64,000 nt of DNA, from assembly GCA_023101885.1 (NCBI GenBank), contig JALPQD010000517.1, positions 570,919-634,918 of the forward strand, written 5' to 3'. Positions 58,084-64,000 of the stretch are shown here, in pieces. How positions within the stretch are numbered: the stretch's first letter is position 1; the number at the start of each line of letters is the position of its first letter. Both the position numbers and the translations under genes were made by a program. The stretch is from Typhlomys cinereus (Eukaryota > Chordata > Mammalia > Rodentia > Platacanthomyidae). The notes under the pieces are model-generated. The model made no database searches and was not told where the DNA came from. It was given only the letters and a program-made list of their open reading frames with translations.

Positions 58084-60379
58084 TTTGCCAACAGAAACAA
58101 GCAGTCTGACTGACTTCAGGACAGTCTGCTTTAACACGGTCAGGACAACTAGATCTAACTGCATAGTTTTAAAGATGAAGCTCTCTTCTCAGTATGTCCA
58201 CAAATTCTCCCAAATCGCTAGTCATACTAATTTCCTATGTAGCATAATCGCTGGAAGATTCTAGTTAGCAAAAAGAAAATCTATGGTTAGGATAGACCTA
58301 TAGTTCCAAATACTGGAAAGCTTCTGAATCCCATTGGTTGCATAGGTTTCACAAGTCTGGACTCTTTATTCATTTTTCTTAAGTTCTCCATTGCCACTTA
58401 GAAGAATGTTCCAGCCTTCTAACTCCAAATTTTTCACTCCATTTAAAGATATTGTCACAATAACTACCAGGTTAATTTGAGCCTTGTCCCTAACACACTC
58501 ATTCTCTAAGAAAACAAACAGCTATTCAGTTACTCGTTTTTCCACTGTGTACTAAGGTTTATCAGACTCTCATCTTAAAATACAGAATTAGTTCTAATTA
58601 GTCCCCTAGTACGCTAGACAATGAATTCTCTGAAGGTCTACTATCTATAATTTGCTGTCTAGATTTGTTGCTGTGCTGGATAAATTATGTGATTTGCAAA
58701 CAAAGTCTCTCTGATTCACTTAAGCATAAAGAAAATGAGATGAATATAGAACCACACATAACACTATAAGGGAGGGCCATATAAAGAGCAATTCTTGGAC
58801 ACTACAAAGCAACTTTGTAAGGTACAAGATCAAAATGATTAAATTCCAACTTTTCCATTCTATCTTTGAGTCATGGAAAAGAGGCTAAGGGCATACTATC
58901 ACCTATGGCCTAGTTTGGTTATAAAAGAGCAGGTCGTCTTGCCTAATTAAGCTCAGTCCAACAAAGCTGTATAATAACAAAGAGAAATTTTCCCAAAAGA
59001 AATCTCACAGGACACAGATAAAACAAGCTAGAACGGATAAGAAGTTCTCTCCTTGCTGGCTGCCCTTCCTAGTACCAGAAAGTATGACACAGACTGCCAG
59101 AGGGGAAGAACAATCAACAGTCTCCCCCAGCTGTGAATGCTCTGGCAAGAGGTGACCACTGGTGCAACAGTGGCGAGTATGGCATGGAGATAAGCAACTG
59201 CTTTCTGATTAAATTTGTGGCCCCATTTATGGCAGGAACATATACTTGGTTCTGTAAACCTAGCCAAGAAGGGGAGGCCTTAGGCCCAAGGTGGGAACAA
59301 ATTCTTAGTTTTTAATTATAAGTACTTGAAAATAAATTGCCATCTACACTTGTCAGCATACCCATAAATTAGAGAAGCTCTCAGTACCAAGAAGCACCTT
59401 TCTGCAATGGAATATGCTTAATGCAGGGAACTACAACTGGCCAGTGCAGAGAATAAGTAACTGTGGAGGGCTCAGCTCTAAATGGTACATCAAAATCACC
59501 TCCCATCCCAGCTCAGAGGACTTTGTGAAAGGGCGGCAATAAGAATGTCAGAGGCTGAGGGTGGGGACAGGTGCTACCACACAGTATTCTCTGGTCTGTA
59601 CTGGGCTGCCACACCCAAGAACTCACTGAGTGATGTCCGTTTCCACATGACATTTCATCATGGAAGGGGGAAGATCAAGAAACGTTGCACTTCTTTGAGA
59701 GAGGAATTAAAGCTAACACTAGACAGGAGAAGGGGAGCTTCTTTACTTGAAGATTCACCCTTTGGTCAGTCATCCATGCCCCAGCAAGTACTCAGGCACT
59801 TGACAGTACAGGCATCCAGATGAAACCCAGTAGGCCACACTGCAAAAAGGATGAAAGCAGGAAGGAGACTAGCTGAAGAAAAAAGAATTATGAAGTGGGA
59901 CAGGAGGGGGGATTGGATTGGGTAGTAAGAGGTGAAAACACATAAATTCATCTGCATAAATATATGTATAAAAAGTCAAAATTTTAAAAATACATACACA
60001 TATAGTATGCATGTATGTATGTATGCTCTGTTCACCAAATTCTGTTCACAAGGAAAAATGTGGGGGAATAGAGGTAAGAAATAGCTGAACAAGAAATAAG
60101 CCTATCATAGGTCAGAAACTGAACACCCTTCACCTTGTATTACCTAATTCTCACAATTTTTGAATATCTGATGGAATATTCTATATTAATTGTAGAATTT
60201 AGCAGTAGAGCTAGGGATTATAAATACCTTGTTGCATTTTAGGACAAGCTCACCTATCATCACAACTGAAGGGATTATTCTGACACCACAGAATTTGTTT
60301 AGTCACAAGAATAACATTTACTTCTATTTGTATGGTAGCATTTATTCATACAACTGAATCCCAAGCCATAACCATTTGT
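58084..60379. other. RIMKLB intron sequence with no recognised feature
   Basis: Unique-looking DNA between a MaLR LTR and a B1. The plus-strand open frame at 59482-59823 (113 codons) has no signal, domain or splice context that I can recognise and is probably chance or an unidentified old repeat. Short GTAT/ATGT repeats lie at 60008-60024. Confidence 0.4.
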
Positions 60380-60515
60380 AATATGGTTGCAATGGCACAT
60401 ACAAGTAATCTCAGTACTGTAGAGGCCAAGAAAAGACTCTTTCTTAAGTATGAGGCCAGCCTAAGGTATACAGCAAGACCTTGTCTCAACAAAACAGAAC
60501 AAAACCAAAAAACCT
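60380..60515 (+). mobile_element. B1-like SINE, sense
   Basis: GTTGCAATGGCACATACAAG, GAGGCCAGCCTAAGGTATAC and AAGACCTTGTCTCAACAAAA. Confidence 0.7.
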
Positions 60516-61312
60516 ACAACCACTTCTGACATTATTATCCCTAAACTGAAAGAATAAAGCATTTAGCACAACTAATCTAATGCCTATTTTCCTATACTTG
60601 GGCAAAGAACAAACTCTGAGAAAGAAATGGTGGCACAGAAAATTTCATTAAAATATCTCAAAGAATTATAACAAAAAGGCATTCTGCCTTAGTATGAGGA
60701 CTATAATCAAGTTTCCTGATGCTTTGATAATAGAAAGGACAGGTGATAGTTACTAAAAACACTGCTTCCTGGGAAGTTAAACCAAGAAAACTTTCTCTTA
60801 AGAAATGCTGATAGGAAAAAAGGGACACAGAAAAATACATGTGGCCAACACACCTTGCATACTATAGGTATTCTCAACGATCCCAAATTAAGTAGAATGT
60901 TAAATGATGGTCAGCTATGCTCCACAATAATTCATCTCAACTAGTTTGTAAATAACAGAACAGTATAGTAACATTAAGTTTGTGAGGAAAAAAAATGTCT
61001 TTGATAAAGTATTCATTTCTAAACTGGAGAGGACTTCCAAATTAGAGCAGCTTTCAGTCCTCCACCAAGAAACTTCCTTTTGCAATGGAAGACACTTAGA
61101 ACAAGATAAGTTATTCAGTTATGAATTGGAAACAATGCAACCCGCAATAAGAAAAGACCCACAGTCTATCATATACATTAATATAAACAAAACATAAAAA
61201 TGCAAAATTTAGAAGGGGGATGGGAGATAAAGATTAAGGGTGTGAAAATGTAAGTTCAGTAAATACATGCATAATATACAAAAAAGAAATACATATAATT
61301 TAAAAATGGGGG

Positions 61313-61600
61313 GGCTGGAGAGATGGGTGACTCAAGGGTTAAGTCTATGCCTTGCAAGCAGGATCCTGGTCCTGAGTTTGGATCCTAGATCCCATGTTAA
61401 AACACTGGGCAGAAATGGTGGTTATGTATACTTTTTGCCCTGGAAGATGAAGCCTGCAATACTCCAGAGCAAACAAAGAAGAAGTAGAACAATCCAAGGT
61501 ATTTCCTGAAGTCACCCTTAGACCTCCACAGGCATATAGAATGCTCTATGATTCACACAGACATAAACATAGATACTCACATGGGCAAAAAATAAATTTC
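61313..61600 (+). mobile_element. B2-superfamily SINE, sense
   Basis: Head GGGCTGGAGAGATGGGTGAC has a small insertion; body and tail are present. Confidence 0.86.
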
Positions 61601-61917
61601 TAAGTGTAGATTTTTTTTTAAAAAAAATTGTATAGGCTGGCAAAGAAAAATCTCCAAAAAGCAAATGCAAGTAATATTCAGAACAATATGCATGATGTTT
61701 TTAAAAAACACTAAAAATACAAGTGTGTATGTGTGTGTGTGTTTTTTAAATCTTTTTTCTCTTGGAAGAATATGCACAAAAGGAGATGGACATTACCTTC
61801 AGGATGCTATTTTAGCCACTTTTCCTTCTTCCTTATTAAAAATGAGTTTAACACTTTGCGCTCCCCCACATATTGCACCTGAAAATAGGGCAATAAATAG
61901 TTTCAAAGACTCTGCCA

Positions 61918-62100
61918 TGGCTGGGGTTGTGCGGCTCAGTGGTAGAGTGCTTGCCTAGCCTGTGCCATGTCCTGGGTTCACGTTCCAGTACAGGAGAAGA
62001 GAAAGGAGGAGAGAGAAGAGAGAGGGAAGTGGGGAGAGGAGAAAGGCAGAAGAAGAGAAGAGGGGAAAGGTAGAAAGGGGAGGGAAAGGGAGGGGAGAAA
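61918..62100 (+). mobile_element. ID SINE with (GGAGA)n-like tail
   Basis: The head GGCTCAGTGGTAGAGTGCTT and CCTGGGTTCACGTTCCAGTA are of ID type. They are followed by a 110-bp purine run of GGAGA/GGGAA units grown from the tail. Confidence 0.8.
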
Positions 62101-63184
62101 AAAGTTAACTATAGTAAAATACAATAATAACATTTGCATAAACAGAAATGGACTAAAAACATAAAGCGTGTCATTTTAGTTAGCAGATCTAAGCACGTGG
62201 GCCTCCATACACTGCAACAAGGCCCAAGAAGGCAGTGATTTGATTCTTCATGAGTTTTTACTATCAAAGAACTTCAGATAAGGCAGGCAGAAGGTTATGA
62301 TCAGTGGTAGAAACAAAAGGCAACGACTCGCCTTTCCACAGAAAGCTAATGGCTAGATTGGCAAAAGCTTTACATCTGATCTGTACCACTTAAAGGTTTA
62401 TTTGACTACAAAATCTCTAATACACCTAAGGTTTCTAATTGCAACCTACATTATGTTCTACTTCTAGTCCAAAAATCTCAGCAGAAGCAGCCAGAATCAC
62501 AATTATGAAGGGTATAAATTGAGGAAAAGAGAAGCACACTTCTCACTTTCACAGGCCACTTCTGATACTGGGACACATTGTCATCTACAAAGTTTACATT
62601 TGAGAACCACACAATTGAATTACTAAAAAAAGAAATCACAGAAAGTAAGCTTATGTATTTTGTTGGACTATATCCATAGCTATCACGTTAACATGGGTAG
62701 GTAATAACAGCATTAACCTGCAAAATAAAATGCTACAGCACAGACAAGATTTCATGGCAGATATATATACATATTCAAGAATTGCATGGGATCTGTCTCA
62801 ACATCTCATTGAAAACAAAGATCAAGAAGCTTTGTATCTTCCTGAGAGGGTGATAAGGACTAATGCTGATGGGGAAGGAAAGGAGAATGCTTTCCTCAAT
62901 GATCTAGGATGCTTGATGGAGCATGAATCAGGTCAGGTGTAAGTGATCACAGACTAGATGAAATATAGTGGGCCGCATAAGTGAAAAGATCTGAAAAATA
63001 GGAGGGAACCTAAGAGGGGAGATGAAGTGCTGTAAAGGAAAAAGGAGCGGGGATGGGATTTAGTACTAAGGGGTAAAAATATAATAAAGTCACTATATTC
63101 ATGTAAGCAACATTAAAAAAAAGAATAAAAATTCCAGAAAAACCAGTCTTCTAGAATATCCTGCCCTTGTAGGGTTTTTTTGTT

Positions 63185-63465
63185 TGTTTGTTTGTTTTGT
63201 TTTTGGCATGTGTATGTCTGTGTGTATCAGAGAGTACTGTGTGTGCCTATGGAGGCCCAGGGGTGACTTGGGAATTACCTATCCTGGATTGCTTCTGCCT
63301 CCTATTTGCTTTGCTCTGGAGTTTCCCAGGATCTACCTTCCAGGACCAGAAGTACAGGCCACTGCCATTCCCACCTGGAATTTTCACATAGGATCAGGGA
63401 TCTGAGCTCAGGACCTTCTGCTTGTGAGGCAGAGGCTTAACCCTTAAGCCATCTATCCAGCCCTG
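63185..63465 (-). mobile_element. B2-superfamily SINE, antisense
   Basis: Complete copy about 420 bp from the donor of the partial RIMKLB exon, in sense with the gene. Confidence 0.88.
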
Positions 63466-63886
63466 CCTTTGTAGTTCTAAAACAAATATGAAATTTAAGT
63501 TAAATCTTTAAGATACTTTCATATAAGAAAAAATTACTTCATGTTGTAAAGTATTGTATAAAGGGGAAAAATAAGAATCACACAAAGGCTGATTAATTCC
63601 TGAGAATAATTTCCTTAGAGCCACCTCTTCAGACAAGGTATATTTAGAGGACACTAAACATCTTATAAAAACCAAGTCATTTCTAAATCCTACTATTACT
63701 TTCTACATAATATAATGTGACAAATCCAGTATTTCTAATTCCATAAAATATACTAGACATTGTTACAGGGTGATACTTAACAATGATAACTCTATTCATG
63801 ACTACTCACTTGTCCTAATTATCCAGAAACATGCCAACTCACCATAGTTAAAGCCAAATGGGAAAGATCACTCTGTTCAGACTTAC

Positions 63887-64000
63887 CCAAATTTCCCTGC
63901 TCCACTGTCAATACCACTTCATCCATCAACACAGCCCTGAAGTCCAGTTCCTCCTCACAACACTTGGCCTTCAGAGCTCGTAAGATCTCTTTCTGGGGAT
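63887..64000 (-). CDS. RIMKLB: RIMKLB coding exon (partial, residues about 22-58)
   Basis: The exon is truncated by the window end. It reads from the Tyr-Pro-Gln-Lys-Glu region to Gln-Gly-Asn-Leu, plus the first base of a split Gly codon, and is followed by a strong donor (GTAAGT) at 63886-63881. It belongs to the N-terminal pre-ATP-grasp region of the enzyme. The window starts in the second base of a Tyr codon, so about 21 residues, including the initiator Met, are missing. Residue numbers follow the 386-residue mammalian protein, whose later active-site positions (Lys158, Asp264, Glu277, Asn279) land correctly on the exons below. Confidence 0.95.

Noticed and set aside
59482..59823. Plus-strand 113-codon open frame in RIMKLB intron
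   Set aside because: No splice sites, domain or conservation signal visible; treated as chance.

Overview
This is mammalian nuclear DNA, and its repeats point to a rodent. It carries a split protein-coding gene with GT-AG introns, B1, B3/B4 and ID type SINEs, MaLR-type LTRs and LINE-1. The commonest repeat, about 30 copies, is a SINE whose tRNA-like head matches the murid B2 head but whose body and 3' half differ from murid B2. I infer a rodent outside the mouse/rat/hamster group that has its own B2-superfamily SINE; a dipodoid (jerboa, jumping mouse or birch mouse) would fit. No species marker was available to prove it.

The one host gene I can support is RIMKLB (beta-citrylglutamate synthase B / NAAG synthetase B) on the minus strand. 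Five coding exons lie at 63887-64000 (cut by the window edge), 50753-50983, 45212-45298, 41869-42072 and 37916-38379. Together they encode residues about 22 to 386 of a 386-residue ATP-grasp ligase. All four visible coding introns are phase 1 and split a glycine codon. The 3' UTR runs leftwards from 37915 through a block of about 7 kb with no recognisable SINE. Farther left, at 28.1-34.0 kb, several minus-strand segments look like alternative or downstream exons.

Regions: 1-13.1 kb is intergenic and repeat-rich, including an L1 > SINE > mid-size repeat nest at 10.35-11.99 kb. 13.16-19.53 kb is a full-length but mutated LINE-1 with a target-site duplication, two-unit 5' monomers and both ORFs broken. 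19.5-30.8 kb is SINE-dense intergenic DNA. 30.8-38.4 kb is repeat-poor DNA covering the RIMKLB 3' UTR and last coding exon. 38.4-63.9 kb is RIMKLB introns, holding an RPS3A processed pseudogene in the opposite orientation, an old antisense L1 with two younger insertions, an ID element with a poly(G) tail, MaLR material and many SINEs.

There is no operon, CRISPR array, phage or other prokaryotic system here. Most open frames are chance readings through SINEs and dinucleotide repeats. Repeat-family names rest on pattern recognition by eye, and boundaries are approximate unless a target-site duplication fixes them.
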